DNA from: Chloroflexota bacterium
Lineage (GTDB): Bacteria > Chloroflexota > Anaerolineae > Anaerolineales > Villigracilaceae
NCBI GenBank assembly: GCA_016866215.1
Contig: VGNE01000022.1
Coordinates: 1-57,849 of the forward strand
Length of the DNA: 57,849 nucleotides
Reading direction: 5' to 3'
The position numbers and the translations under genes are program-made. The stretch's first letter is position 1; every line of letters begins with the position of its first letter. This document shows positions 30,433 through 39,377 of this stretch, piece by piece. The notes below the pieces were generated by a model. It saw only the letters and a program-made list of their open reading frames with translations, ran no database searches and was not told where the DNA came from.

Positions 30433-32457
30433 TTATTGAGATATCCCGTGATGAATGGGATGATGCAATCTTAACTTCTGCCTTGTAGTTGTCCTTTTTT
30501 TGCGTAGAGTCAGGAATCCAACCAGGGCTGTAAACGCTATCAACAACAATCCGATCACAATCAAGAACACCAAGCCTTTCAAGGTTAATTCTAGATCCCG
30601 ACCACTTTGGAGAAAATCTGGTGTCTTTGTACCGTAGAATCCTATCAGACCAAGGAAAACAGCAATCATCCCTGGTAATCCGCATAGAAGGATTGTAATA
30701 ATGGTGGCAATTATTCCTCTGGTTCTTTTATTCTTTCTTTCCCCTTCCTCTTGAACTGTGTGTACAGGTCGAACGACTTCCGCCTTGGACACAGCAGACG
30801 GACTGCTCATTGCTTGTTCTATGCTTGTGGCCATCTCATCTGCAGATTGGTAACGGTTGTCCGGGCTTTTGGCTGTCGCCTTCAGGATAATCTCCTCGAC
30901 TTCCTTTGGAATATCCTTCTTTACTTGACGCGGCAGGGGCATCGGGGCACTCAAGTGCTTGATGACGATCGCCATCGGCGTATCGGCGTGGAATGGAACA
31001 TCGCCTGTCACCATCTCGTAGAGCATAATGCCCAGCGAATAGATGTCAGTGCGGGCGTCCACTTTGGCGCCCTGTCCCTGCTCGGGCGACATGTAAGCGG
31101 GCGTTCCCATGCCCACCCCGGTGCCGGTCAGTTTAGTGGAGGACTCGGCCATTTGCGCCAATCCGAAGTCTGCGAGCACAGGCCAGTTGCCATCTGCGAG
31201 CAGCACATTGCTGGGTTTGATATCGCGGTGGATAATGCCGCGCGCATGAGCATATCCCAGGGCGCGGGTGATCGGCAGCAGCAGGCGCAAGGCTTCTTCA
31301 GCGCTGAAGACTCTGTCCCGGCCATGCTTCAGTGTTCCACCCTCCACGAACTGCATGGCAATATAGATGACATTCCCCTCTTCCCCGTAGGAGTGAATCG
31401 GGACGATGTTGGGATGGCTGAGTTGAGCCACGGCTTTGGCTTCGCGGCGGAAGCGCTTCAGGAAGTTGGGGTCGCGGGCGAAGAATTGGGGCAGCACCTT
31501 GATGGCCACATAACGACCAAGTGCAGCCTCATAAGCTTTGTAGACGGTTGCCATGCCGCCCTGTCCCAACCGTTCCACCAGTCGGTAAGCACCCAGGGTC
31601 TGGCCGATGAGAGAATCTTCGATACCGAGAATCGTTTCCTCCGTCCCGACAGCCATCCCGCTATGTACTTGCTCCACCCTGTCCAGGAACTCGGCCGCGC
31701 TCTGGATGCGCCGGCTCGGGTCAGGGTGAAGGCACCTGGCGATCAATTCGTCCAGTTCGGGCGCCAGGCCGGGGCGTACATGGCTGGGATAGAAATCTGC
31801 TAATGTTGGCGTCTTCCCCACTGCAACTTGCGCATCCGGTTCCTTGCCCGTCAGTGCGGTGAAAAGCAGCGCGCCTAAAGAGTAGAAATCGGTGCGTGCG
31901 TCTGCCTTCTCACCACGCAGCAATTCGGGCACGTGGTATGGAGTGGTTTTGACCTTGCCGTTGGATAACAGTTCTTCGATGTTTAACCCTTGCGCGAGGC
32001 CCAAATCCAGGACGCGGATGACATTTCCAACTGTGAGAATGATATTGGCAGGATCGAAGACTCCCTGGGTCATAGCGTGCTTGTGGAGTGCATCCAGATA
32101 TTCCCCCAACTGAGAGGCGATGCTGAGGACAACATCCAGAGGGAGGTTGTCTCCTCCTGTCGTCAAGCTGGCAAGAGTCCGGCCCTGCACCCCCTCCGAA
32201 ACAATGACCACTTGCCCATCAACCTCTCCGAAATCGAGCAGCTTCACCAGGTGGGGAGATTCGATCCTGGAGATTTTCTGCGCAATCGGGGAGAAAAGGG
32301 AGAGAAAATTCGCTGGTTTGGTAACTTTAACGTTGATTACAAAGATGGTGATTGGTCTGTCTGTCTTTACCTCTTTTCCAGTATATAGGATGTAAATATC
32401 GGTTTCACGAATTTTCTCACCCAACGTGTATTTTTGGAGGAACAATGCTTCAACCAT
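30433..32457 (-). CDS. Membrane pseudokinase-kinase Ser/Thr protein kinase
   Basis: This 674-residue protein is closely similar over its first 560 residues to the receptor kinase at 27098. A kinase-like domain (about 1-265) lacks the active-site Lys and HRD (QGVFDPANIIL), though LDLGLA keeps a DFG-like Asp. A complete kinase follows (about 285-560: GQGGMATVYKA, VAIKVL, HRDIKPSNVLL, DFGLA, TPAYMSPEQ). Two membrane helices close it (about 580-610 and 625-650) with a basic tail and no extracellular sensor. Its ATG overlaps the stop of the FHA gene by one base. It may phosphorylate the neighbouring FHA proteins or the exporter. Confidence 0.9.
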   Translation of the reverse strand: MVEALFLQKYTLGEKIRETDIYILYTGKEVKTDRPITIFVINVKVTKPANFLSLFSPIAQKISRIESPHLVKLLDFGEVDGQVVIVSEGVQGRTLASLTTGGDNLPLDVVLSIASQLGEYLDALHKHAMTQGVFDPANIILTVGNVIRVLDLGLAQGLNIEELLSNGKVKTTPYHVPELLRGEKADARTDFYSLGALLFTALTGKEPDAQVAVGKTPTLADFYPSHVRPGLAPELDELIARCLHPDPSRRIQSAAEFLDRVEQVHSGMAVGTEETILGIEDSLIGQTLGAYRLVERLGQGGMATVYKAYEAALGRYVAIKVLPQFFARDPNFLKRFRREAKAVAQLSHPNIVPIHSYGEEGNVIYIAMQFVEGGTLKHGRDRVFSAEEALRLLLPITRALGYAHARGIIHRDIKPSNVLLADGNWPVLADFGLAQMAESSTKLTGTGVGMGTPAYMSPEQGQGAKVDARTDIYSLGIMLYEMVTGDVPFHADTPMAIVIKHLSAPMPLPRQVKKDIPKEVEEIILKATAKSPDNRYQSADEMATSIEQAMSSPSAVSKAEVVRPVHTVQEEGERKNKRTRGIIATIITILLCGLPGMIAVFLGLIGFYGTKTPDFLQSGRDLELTLKGLVFLIVIGLLLIAFTALVGFLTLRKKRTTTRQKLRLHHPIHHGISQ

Positions 32458-32912
32458 TATCTCTCCTTGATCATGAACTCGAATTCGGTGTTCCCCATCC
32501 TGATTTTGTCACCGTGCTTCATGATGGTTGGCTGCTGGATTATTTGGTTGTTGAGGTAAGTGTGGTTCCCTGAACTGAGATCACGCAGGAGATACTCAGT
32601 GCCAAAAACCTCGACGCTGGCGTGTGAACGGGACATGCGCGGGTCGCGGATGATGATCTCCGCGTTATCACGACCGAGGATCTGTTTCATGGCGAGTCTG
32701 TATTGCTGCCCGGCGCGCTCGCCTGACCTCAGGATCAGGAAGGCGGGTGGCGGTTCGACCGGCGTGGCCTTGAGTTCCACCTGAGTGGCGGCGAACACAT
32801 CCACATCCTGCGACGCCATTCTTTCGATAAGCGCACCACAGGCTTGGCAGTCCGCTAGTCCGGCCTGGATTTCCTTGCCGCAATGAACACAAACTATTTT
32901 CTTTTCCAACAA
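32457..32912 (-). CDS. Zinc-ribbon and FHA domain protein
   Basis: The 151-residue soluble protein starts with a zinc ribbon (CVHCGKEIQAGLADCQACG, two CxxC pairs at about 8-26). A linker follows, then an FHA domain (about 65-148): QILGRDNAEIIIRDPRMSRSH (quoted by its ends), RDLSSGNHTYLNN and GDKIRMGNTEFEF. The Arg, Ser and Asn expected for phosphothreonine binding are present (GRD, SRSH, NxxYLNN). It sits between the FHA-ABC exporter and the kinase and is translationally coupled to the latter. It is a likely adaptor reading kinase output. Confidence 0.9.
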   Translation of the reverse strand: MLEKKIVCVHCGKEIQAGLADCQACGALIERMASQDVDVFAATQVELKATPVEPPPAFLILRSGERAGQQYRLAMKQILGRDNAEIIIRDPRMSRSHASVEVFGTEYLLRDLSSGNHTYLNNQIIQQPTIMKHGDKIRMGNTEFEFMIKER

Positions 32913-32931
32913 ACCCCTCCCTCCCCAAAAA

Positions 32932-35900
32932 TTACAATGTGTCTTTCCGTTTCTGCAATCCCAGGATGGCGAAGAACATCACCGTGATCTGGATGCCCAG
33001 GATCAACCATCGTTCTCCAGGAGTGCCGTAAAACGCTCGTCCATAACGATTCATAATGGTGCCGAGGATGTTTTCCGCTGCGCCAATGGCTTTCTGGCGG
33101 TTGCGCTGCCAGTCGGCAAGGTCATTGCCGTATAAGTCAATCTGTTGCGAGTAATCTGTGAATTGCTGCTCGCTGGCGTCGCTGTAAGCCTCCAGGGCCG
33201 CCTTTTTGGAAGTCGAATATTCTTCAAACTGCTGTTGGGAAGCGTCATAGTATTCGCTTAACTGGTCTGACCGGCTTTGGAAATATGCCTCGTTCTGCGC
33301 AACACTGTCGTCCCGATATTGATTGAGTTCGTAAAGTAGAATAGGTGTCGGCAAGGGGGTAGGGGATGGATATGGCGTGGGCGTGGGCAAGCGAGTTGGC
33401 GTCGCCATCGGTGTGGGTGTCGGCAGGCGGTCGGGTTGGACCGGCTCTTGCGGTTCAACCTGGCTGAGGGCTAGTTTCGCAACGTCATCGTAGTATTCCT
33501 CAGAGAACAAGCCGGGTATGCCGGGACACTCCTGGAACAAATAGGTTCCCATGCAGGGGCATCCGGGTTGGTTCTTTTGCACTTCGGTTAAAGCACTGCG
33601 CTGATCTTTAGGCAAAGCCCAACATGCATCCTGCACAAGCGTGTCGCCCATGCCGGTTGAGACCACAAAGGCTTCGAATGTCCAGCGCGCCGGTGTGATG
33701 TAACTGACCAGTTCGCCCAGCGGCACCTCCTCGAGCGGGATCAGGACACCTGTGTAGAGGAATTGCGGCACGATCACTGCGATCAGGGCGATCAGGGCCG
33801 CGTTCTGATTTGGGACAGCGGAGGAGATTACCAGTCCCAGCAGATATCCGGAGAGAATGCCCAGGACGATGGTGATGAATAATGCGCCATAAATCCCCGC
33901 GCTCGAAGCCGGCGGGTTGATCAGCAGAATTACAGTGAGCAGGATAACACCGCCCTGGTAGAAAGACATCACAAAGCCCATCCACAATTTTTTTAACACA
34001 TAGGGGAGAATTTTCAACCCCACGGCGCGTTCGCGTTTGTAGATATCCGCTTCTTTGATGATCTCACGCACGCTGGTCATCGCTCCGACCAGAAGGGCAA
34101 CGATGGCTGTCATAAACCACATACCCATGACGTTGTTCATGCTGCCGTCGACTTCATCGAAGATGTTCCTGCCCCAGATGAAGTTCATCAGGCCCAGGAT
34201 CGGCGCCAGGGCCAGCATCATCGTCAGCGAAACCTTATCCTGGAACAGAATCTTCAGGTTGCGCGCGGAGAGTATCCGCAATTGCTCGAATGCGGATGTT
34301 TTTTGAGCTTGCTTCTGGGAGGGAGCGGCCGACTTGGCGTTGCGGGGTTTAGCGGACTGGAGCGGCCGTGCGGCTTCCAGTTCGCCTTTCACCGGCTTGC
34401 AATATTTGCTCGCCTGGAATCGTTCTCCCCATTCCTTCGGCGTTCCGCGTTCATGATCGGTCAGGAGGCGGTAGATCTCGTCGAATTCCATTTCCTTTTC
34501 CAGCCGTTCGCGCGGCGTGCGGTAGGAGTCGAAATGCGCCAGTGCAGCTTCAGGCGCGCCAAAAAAGACCAGAAAGCCGCCCGTGCCAAGAATGATTACC
34601 TTGTCGCACAACATGACGTTCTTGGTCGTATGGGTAACAATGATGATCGTGCGCCCCTGGTCGGCCAGGCGGCGCAAGAGGCGCATCATCTCGTACTCGG
34701 TGCCGGGGTCAAGACCGCTGGTGGGTTCATCCAGGAAGAACAGGCGCGGGCGGGTAAGCAGTTCGACTCCGATCGAGACACGTTTCAATTGACCACCTGA
34801 CAGGCGCCAGATGGGTACATCCTTGCGCTCCCACAGCCCCAGGTCTTTAAGCGTCTGTTCCACTACTCCTCGCCGTTCATCCGGTGAGGTATCGGCCGGC
34901 AGTCGTAGCTGGGCGGCGTAATCCAGCGCCATGGTCGGGGTGAGCTCCATATGGACAATATCCCGCTGAGGCACGTAGCCGATCTCATCGCGGAACATGT
35001 CGTAGTTGTCGTACAAACTGGTGCCGTTAACGAACACCTGTCCATCGGTGGCCGGGCGGAACCCATTCAGCGTATCCAGGAAGGTGGTCTTTCCCGAACC
35101 ACTCATCCCAACCAGGGCGACGAACTCATTCCCGCCGATGCTCAGATTGATATCCTTGAGAAGGTTGAGGCTCTTTGATACCCATTTGTGGATATGGATG
35201 GCATCAATGGAGTAACCGGTCTCCGCCTCCATCTGGATGCCCGCCCCTGAGAAGATGAAAGAGTAGGGTCCGATCTTGACCCGGTCACCCGGCTTGAGCC
35301 ACGATTCGCCTTTAATCAGGGCACCGTTGACGTAGACACCGTTGGCGCTCTGCAGGTCGAGAATGCGAAAACGCTTGCCCATGCGCTCGAGGACTGCGTG
35401 ATAGCGGCTGATTGCCGGGTGGTCGAATTGAACAGTATTCTTTTCGGAGCGTCCGATGGTGACTCGCTCCTTGCCGCTCAAGTCCAGGAATCGGACATCG
35501 GCCAGTATTGAAAGCCGGGTCGCGTCCTTCTGAACGGCAGAGAGAGCGGCAATATCCTCAGGCTGTGAGCTGACAAATTGCGTACCAAGGCCGGACAGCG
35601 CACCCTTATCTGATATCTCCGCAGCAACCTGCGCAGAGATCATGAAGGTTGTTTCATGGATGATGAAAGGATGGTCAAGCTCAATCGGATGAGGTTGTTC
35701 CGCATCGATCTTCTGACCGTTAACGATCACACCGTTGGTGGATTTCAGGTCGGTAATCCAGAAACTATCGCCTTCCACTTTCAGACGGGCATGCTGACGC
35801 GAGATCCCCAATGATTTGATCTGTACCTCGCAACCCGGTTCGCGCCCGATGACAAACTCGCCATCTGGCAGATGCATGCTCTTCTGATGTTGTTCCTTAT

Positions 35901-36378
35901 CACTGTAGATTAGGAAATAATTGCGGGCTGGGGGTCTTTCGGGTGCATTGAACGTGAAACTACCCAGCATGGTCTTATCGGAGCTGATGAGGGGAAGCGC
36001 ACCAGGCGCAGCATCCATCTCGTGGCGCAAGATGATCTTCCCGGACTCCACCGTTTCCCCCATTTGGCAGGTCCTGACTTCGAACTGGAAGCCTGCGATT
36101 TTAAAGGACTGTCCCGGCGCGATAGGGAAAGCCTTGCGTGGCGGCAGGGGAATGCCATCCAGGAACGTGCCCTTTGCTGAGCCAAGATCCATGAGCATGC
36201 AGTGCTCCCCGGTCAGCTGGATCTGGGCGTGTTTCCGGGAGACATCGTTTTCAGCTAGGACAATGTCACAATCTTCCATCCTGCCGATGATGGTCTTTTC
36301 GCTTGTGAGAAGGTATTTCTTCTTCTTGCCCCCTGAATACTTAATTTCCAACAACATTTCGGTAGCATTCTTCTTCAT
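32932..36378 (-). CDS. Triple-FHA ABC exporter (ABCG/Rv1747-like)
   Basis: This 1148-residue protein has three FHA domains (about 5-100, 150-250 and 285-375; each with GR...SR.HA and N/KGT or NGV.VNG). An ABC ATPase follows (about 395-610: VGMSGSGKTTFLDTLNG, RLSGGQLKRVSIG, LFFLDEPTSGLDPG). The ABC-2 membrane part has about six helices (about 705-900) and ends in a Pro/Thr linker (TPTPMATPTRLPTPTP), a Gln/Tyr-rich coiled coil (about 1020-1100) and a final helix. It resembles mycobacterial Rv1747, whose FHA domains are phospho-regulated by the neighbouring kinase PknF, but has an additional FHA domain and the coiled-coil insertion. The substrate is unknown. Confidence 0.9.
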   Translation of the reverse strand: MKKNATEMLLEIKYSGGKKKKYLLTSEKTIIGRMEDCDIVLAENDVSRKHAQIQLTGEHCMLMDLGSAKGTFLDGIPLPPRKAFPIAPGQSFKIAGFQFEVRTCQMGETVESGKIILRHEMDAAPGALPLISSDKTMLGSFTFNAPERPPARNYFLIYSDKEQHQKSMHLPDGEFVIGREPGCEVQIKSLGISRQHARLKVEGDSFWITDLKSTNGVIVNGQKIDAEQPHPIELDHPFIIHETTFMISAQVAAEISDKGALSGLGTQFVSSQPEDIAALSAVQKDATRLSILADVRFLDLSGKERVTIGRSEKNTVQFDHPAISRYHAVLERMGKRFRILDLQSANGVYVNGALIKGESWLKPGDRVKIGPYSFIFSGAGIQMEAETGYSIDAIHIHKWVSKSLNLLKDINLSIGGNEFVALVGMSGSGKTTFLDTLNGFRPATDGQVFVNGTSLYDNYDMFRDEIGYVPQRDIVHMELTPTMALDYAAQLRLPADTSPDERRGVVEQTLKDLGLWERKDVPIWRLSGGQLKRVSIGVELLTRPRLFFLDEPTSGLDPGTEYEMMRLLRRLADQGRTIIIVTHTTKNVMLCDKVIILGTGGFLVFFGAPEAALAHFDSYRTPRERLEKEMEFDEIYRLLTDHERGTPKEWGERFQASKYCKPVKGELEAARPLQSAKPRNAKSAAPSQKQAQKTSAFEQLRILSARNLKILFQDKVSLTMMLALAPILGLMNFIWGRNIFDEVDGSMNNVMGMWFMTAIVALLVGAMTSVREIIKEADIYKRERAVGLKILPYVLKKLWMGFVMSFYQGGVILLTVILLINPPASSAGIYGALFITIVLGILSGYLLGLVISSAVPNQNAALIALIAVIVPQFLYTGVLIPLEEVPLGELVSYITPARWTFEAFVVSTGMGDTLVQDACWALPKDQRSALTEVQKNQPGCPCMGTYLFQECPGIPGLFSEEYYDDVAKLALSQVEPQEPVQPDRLPTPTPMATPTRLPTPTPYPSPTPLPTPILLYELNQYRDDSVAQNEAYFQSRSDQLSEYYDASQQQFEEYSTSKKAALEAYSDASEQQFTDYSQQIDLYGNDLADWQRNRQKAIGAAENILGTIMNRYGRAFYGTPGERWLILGIQITVMFFAILGLQKRKDTL

Positions 36379-36570
36379 TATCTCTCTGCCTTAATATCAT
36401 CGTGGTTGATAGAGAATAATTGTTGTATTATAAATCATTATAAAACTGATGGAATTGAAAAACAAGGGGTTATAAAGTAGTATGGTGTTCCGTTTAGCAA
36501 GGTGTTAATAATATTCTAAAATAAATTCATACCAATTCGGTGGTATATACTTTGTAATACAGATAATCAT

Positions 36571-36717
36571 ATGGAAGATAAAAATCACGATCGTAGCAGG
36601 TCCCCCGCGAAATTTTCACGCCTGCGAACTTTCAACGGGGCAGCGCTGGTGCAGTTGTATTCAGGTATGATCTATCGCGGGCCTGGTTTGGTGAAAGAGA
36701 TTGTAAAAGCGATATAG
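36571..36717 (+). CDS. Chimeric 48-codon ORF: hypothetical-gene remnant fused to pyrD 3' end
   Basis: The ATG at 36571 and about 60 bp upstream resemble the promoter and start of the gene at 38958. LRTFNG then matches residues 37-42 of that protein, and from GAALVQLY to the stop the frame matches the last 27 residues of PyrD (YRGPGLVKEI). The junction falls in a segment that both parents share (G-A/P-ALVQ). A one-base shift near the start changes the first residues. The frame is open throughout and keeps a TATACT-like element upstream. It is most likely a recombination relic, though it could be expressed. The rest of the 339-bp gap 36379-36717 is AT-rich upstream sequence of the exporter gene. 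Confidence 0.7.
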   Translation: MEDKNHDRSRSPAKFSRLRTFNGAALVQLYSGMIYRGPGLVKEIVKAI

Positions 36718-38769
36718 TTATTTTTGCGCGGGACGCAGCGCAGGCATGGGAGCATCGTTGCGGCGGGTGAAAAATCCATCCGGCAAAGGAAGGGATTCAA
36801 GGGTGCGGCTGGTGGATAGTATGTCGGCGGGCAGGTAATATAAATTGATGGAGCTGTCGGTGCCGAGGCGGATATCCTGGAAGGCGAAGATGACGAAGGT
36901 TCCATCCGGGCTGAAAGTTGCATCGCGGTAACAGCAGTTACCTTCAATGGGGGCGAGTTTTTCAAATTTATGCGTGAAGGTGTTGTAAAGTCCCATGTCT
37001 CCAAAACCGCCGTTGCGCACATTGCTGTTCAGGAAGAAGAGCAGGTCTCCATCCCAATCGAAATTAATGATCTCGTTATTGAATCTGAAACGCGCGCCTG
37101 GGAATTCATCCAATCGTACGGGTTCAGAATCTTGGCAAAGTTTTATATCCAGGATGCGAATGGTGTCGGCAAACACACCGTTGGAGGGAGCAAGGAATTT
37201 AATGGCGAGATTTTTCCCATCTTCAGACCATAAAGCATCCTTCACGGCAATTTTATTGTAGAAAAGACAGCCATCCATGGCGAGCAACTCTCTCTTTTTG
37301 GTTGCGCTGCTTAATTTCTCAAGATCAAAAGGAACCACAAACAGTTCGCGCGCAAGGCTGAACGCGGCTTGTTTTCCGTCAGGGGAGACGTGGAAGGATT
37401 CAAAATATTCAGCAGAGATAAAACTGAAAATGATCTCCTCGCGCAGGCTATCAATATCCACTGTCTTTACGGTCTTGCCAGCCATGTAAAGGAGGGTCTG
37501 GCCGTCGGGCAGCCACTCAAGGTTGAACTTTTCCACGCCATCGTTGGTAACGGATCTCAAGTCACTGCCGTCCACGTTCATGATCCAGATGTCGTTGTTT
37601 CGTAAAAATGCGATCTTATCTCCGCCGCCAATGACAGGCAGTGAGGGTAAGGTAACTTCGGTGGGCGCTGTGGCGGCGGTCTCACCAATGGATGATGTTG
37701 CTTCGATCAATGGCCTGGAAGTTTCGATTGGCAGGGCGGCTGTGGAAGTTGGGAAAGGCGCTTCAAACCCAAGCGGGAGCATGTTCCTGAGCAAAAAGAA
37801 GACTCCACTTCCAAACAGCGCCGCGAGGAACAAGCCTCCAATCACAAGCGCAGGAATCGGATTGCGGCGTCTTTTCCTCGCTCTAATTGTTTTGTTATAC
37901 CGTGAGACTTTGAGCGTCGTGCTCGACTTCCTCTCAGGCGGCGCTTCGCCGCGTAGAAAGGATTTAATGGCCTCGATCATTTCAACGGCGGTGGAGAAGC
38001 GGTCGTCCCTGTTCTTTGCCATGGCTGTGGCAATTACCTTTTCCATCCACTCGGGCAAGTTGGGGTTTGCCTCCAGAATGCGCGGAACAGGCTCCGTAAT
38101 ATGCTTGATTGCCACCCCCAGCGGAGTATCCGCCTGATAGGGCTGTTTACCTGTCAACATTTCATACAGAATGACGCCCAGCGCGTAAATGTCGGCGCGT
38201 CCGTCAATGGCGATCTCCCCGCTTGCCTGCTCTGGGGACATGTAAGCCGGCGTTCCGATGATGGCGCTGCCTGTCACGTTACCGGCCTCGCCTTGTGTAA
38301 ATTTGGCGATCCCGAAATCGGAAATGAGAGGCACGCCTTTATTGGTGAAAAGGATATTTCCCGGTTTGAGGTCTCGGTGGACAATGCCTCTAGCATGGGC
38401 CTCGTCCATGCCCGGCGCGATCTGCTCGAGAATTTTTACCGCTTCCTCAATAGTGAACACAGCGCCGGTTTTAATCCGCTCGGAAAGTGAACCTCCGCTC
38501 ATGTAGCGCATGACGAAATAAGGCTGGTTATTTTCCTCGCCCACGTCGTACACCGGCACAATGGATGGATGCTCCAACTGGGCGATGATCTTAGCCTCGC
38601 GCTCAAATCGTACGCGGAATTGCGGGTCTGCGTGGACGAACTCAGGCGGCAGGAATTTGATCGCAACCTCGCGTTCAAAACGCGGATCATATCCATGATA
38701 GACGGTTGCCATGCCCCCGCGCCCCAATTCCGTTTTGATTTCGTAGCGGCCGATCTTTTCAGGTTGCAT
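36718..38769 (-). CDS. Membrane Ser/Thr kinase with extracellular beta-propeller
   Basis: The 683-residue protein has a complete N-terminal kinase (about 8-270: GRGGMATVYHG, VAIKFL, HRDLKPGNIL, DFGIA, TPAYMSPEQ). A basic juxtamembrane stretch and one helix (about 305-330, PALVIGGLFLAALFGSGVFF) follow. An extracellular TolB/PD40-type propeller fills about 385-675 (IAFLRNNDIWIMNVDGSDLR, DGQTLLYMAG, SPDGKQAAFS, SPDGTFVIFAF). It lacks the pseudokinase domain of the other two kinases. It has no Shine-Dalgarno. TTGCAC-17 bp-TATACT ends 7 nt before the ATG, suggesting a leaderless message. It is flanked by the chimeric ORF and the parent hypothetical gene. Confidence 0.9.
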   Translation of the reverse strand: MQPEKIGRYEIKTELGRGGMATVYHGYDPRFEREVAIKFLPPEFVHADPQFRVRFEREAKIIAQLEHPSIVPVYDVGEENNQPYFVMRYMSGGSLSERIKTGAVFTIEEAVKILEQIAPGMDEAHARGIVHRDLKPGNILFTNKGVPLISDFGIAKFTQGEAGNVTGSAIIGTPAYMSPEQASGEIAIDGRADIYALGVILYEMLTGKQPYQADTPLGVAIKHITEPVPRILEANPNLPEWMEKVIATAMAKNRDDRFSTAVEMIEAIKSFLRGEAPPERKSSTTLKVSRYNKTIRARKRRRNPIPALVIGGLFLAALFGSGVFFLLRNMLPLGFEAPFPTSTAALPIETSRPLIEATSSIGETAATAPTEVTLPSLPVIGGGDKIAFLRNNDIWIMNVDGSDLRSVTNDGVEKFNLEWLPDGQTLLYMAGKTVKTVDIDSLREEIIFSFISAEYFESFHVSPDGKQAAFSLARELFVVPFDLEKLSSATKKRELLAMDGCLFYNKIAVKDALWSEDGKNLAIKFLAPSNGVFADTIRILDIKLCQDSEPVRLDEFPGARFRFNNEIINFDWDGDLLFFLNSNVRNGGFGDMGLYNTFTHKFEKLAPIEGNCCYRDATFSPDGTFVIFAFQDIRLGTDSSINLYYLPADILSTSRTLESLPLPDGFFTRRNDAPMPALRPAQK

Positions 38770-38776
38770 AAGGCCA

Positions 38777-38805
38777 AGTATACCTATTCAAAAGAGTGCG
38801 TGCAA
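38777..38805 (-). promoter_or_regulatory. Promoter of the propeller kinase
   Basis: TTGCAC (38805-38800) and TATACT (38782-38777), spacer 17 bp. The predicted start is 38770, one base before the ATG at 38769. Confidence 0.55.
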
Positions 38806-38957
38806 GAAAGAAGCGTTGCAAATTCACGCCATTGTTCTTGATACAATCCGCAATTATATTCCCCAAGACAGCCCATTCGTACTGTTACGGAATTCTAATG
38901 AAATTCTGAAACGATTCAACCATGCGGGTGTGGTATATTCCGCATACAGGTAATCTT

Positions 38958-39323
38958 ATGGACGATAAAATCACGATCATTGAAGGACCTCCCCCAATCT
39001 TTGAGCATGTTAATGACGGTTGGGCAATGGGCTTGAACGAAAGTCCAACTCTCTCCGTTCCCGCGCTGACGCGTTTGCGAACCTTTAACGGACCCGCGCT
39101 CGTGCAAAGATGCTACACCGCTTGGCACAACAAGTCGTCCATCCACTTGCTATATCGCAACGACATGGGCCTTGAGCAAACGGCCCCCATCCTTGCGGCT
39201 CGCAATGTGGAAACTCTCGAAGGCCATGTTCTACTGTTGTGGGTCTATCTCGATGGCGAGAGCGTGGAATATGAAATGGATGCAGGCGACGACGACCAGA
39301 TTGAAGATAACCCGGACGAATAG
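38958..39323 (+). CDS. Conserved hypothetical protein
   Basis: This 121-residue acidic protein begins MDDKITIIEGPPPIFEHV and contains LNESPTLSVPALTRLRTFNG, HLLYRNDMGLEQTAPI and LLLWVYLDGE. I associate this pattern with a conserved Chloroflexi family of unknown function. It has no signal peptide or membrane helix, and the tail is Asp/Glu-rich. The start at 38958 is preferred over an upstream ATG because it gives the family N-terminus and has a TATATT -10 at 38934-38939. A degenerate partial copy lies at about 36541-36655. Confidence 0.75.
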   Translation: MDDKITIIEGPPPIFEHVNDGWAMGLNESPTLSVPALTRLRTFNGPALVQRCYTAWHNKSSIHLLYRNDMGLEQTAPILAARNVETLEGHVLLLWVYLDGESVEYEMDAGDDDQIEDNPDE

Positions 39324-39333
39324 AAAGGAATCG

Positions 39334-39364
39334 GGTGACAGTCACTTCCAAAGTGACTGTCACC
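39334..39364. repeat. 31-bp palindromic repeat (GTGACTGTCAC family)
   Basis: GGTGACAGTCACTT and its perfect reverse complement flank CCA. The same type is at 16740-16772, with the arms swapped in orientation. It lies between two plus-strand genes. Confidence 0.9.
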
Positions 39365-39377
39365 TGATTTAATTCAC

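Noticed and set aside
30751-31803. Plus-strand open frame of 350 codons opposite the membrane kinase
   Set aside because: It is antisense to a well-supported kinase and shows no recognisable domain. Long antisense frames are expected from the codon usage of such genes.
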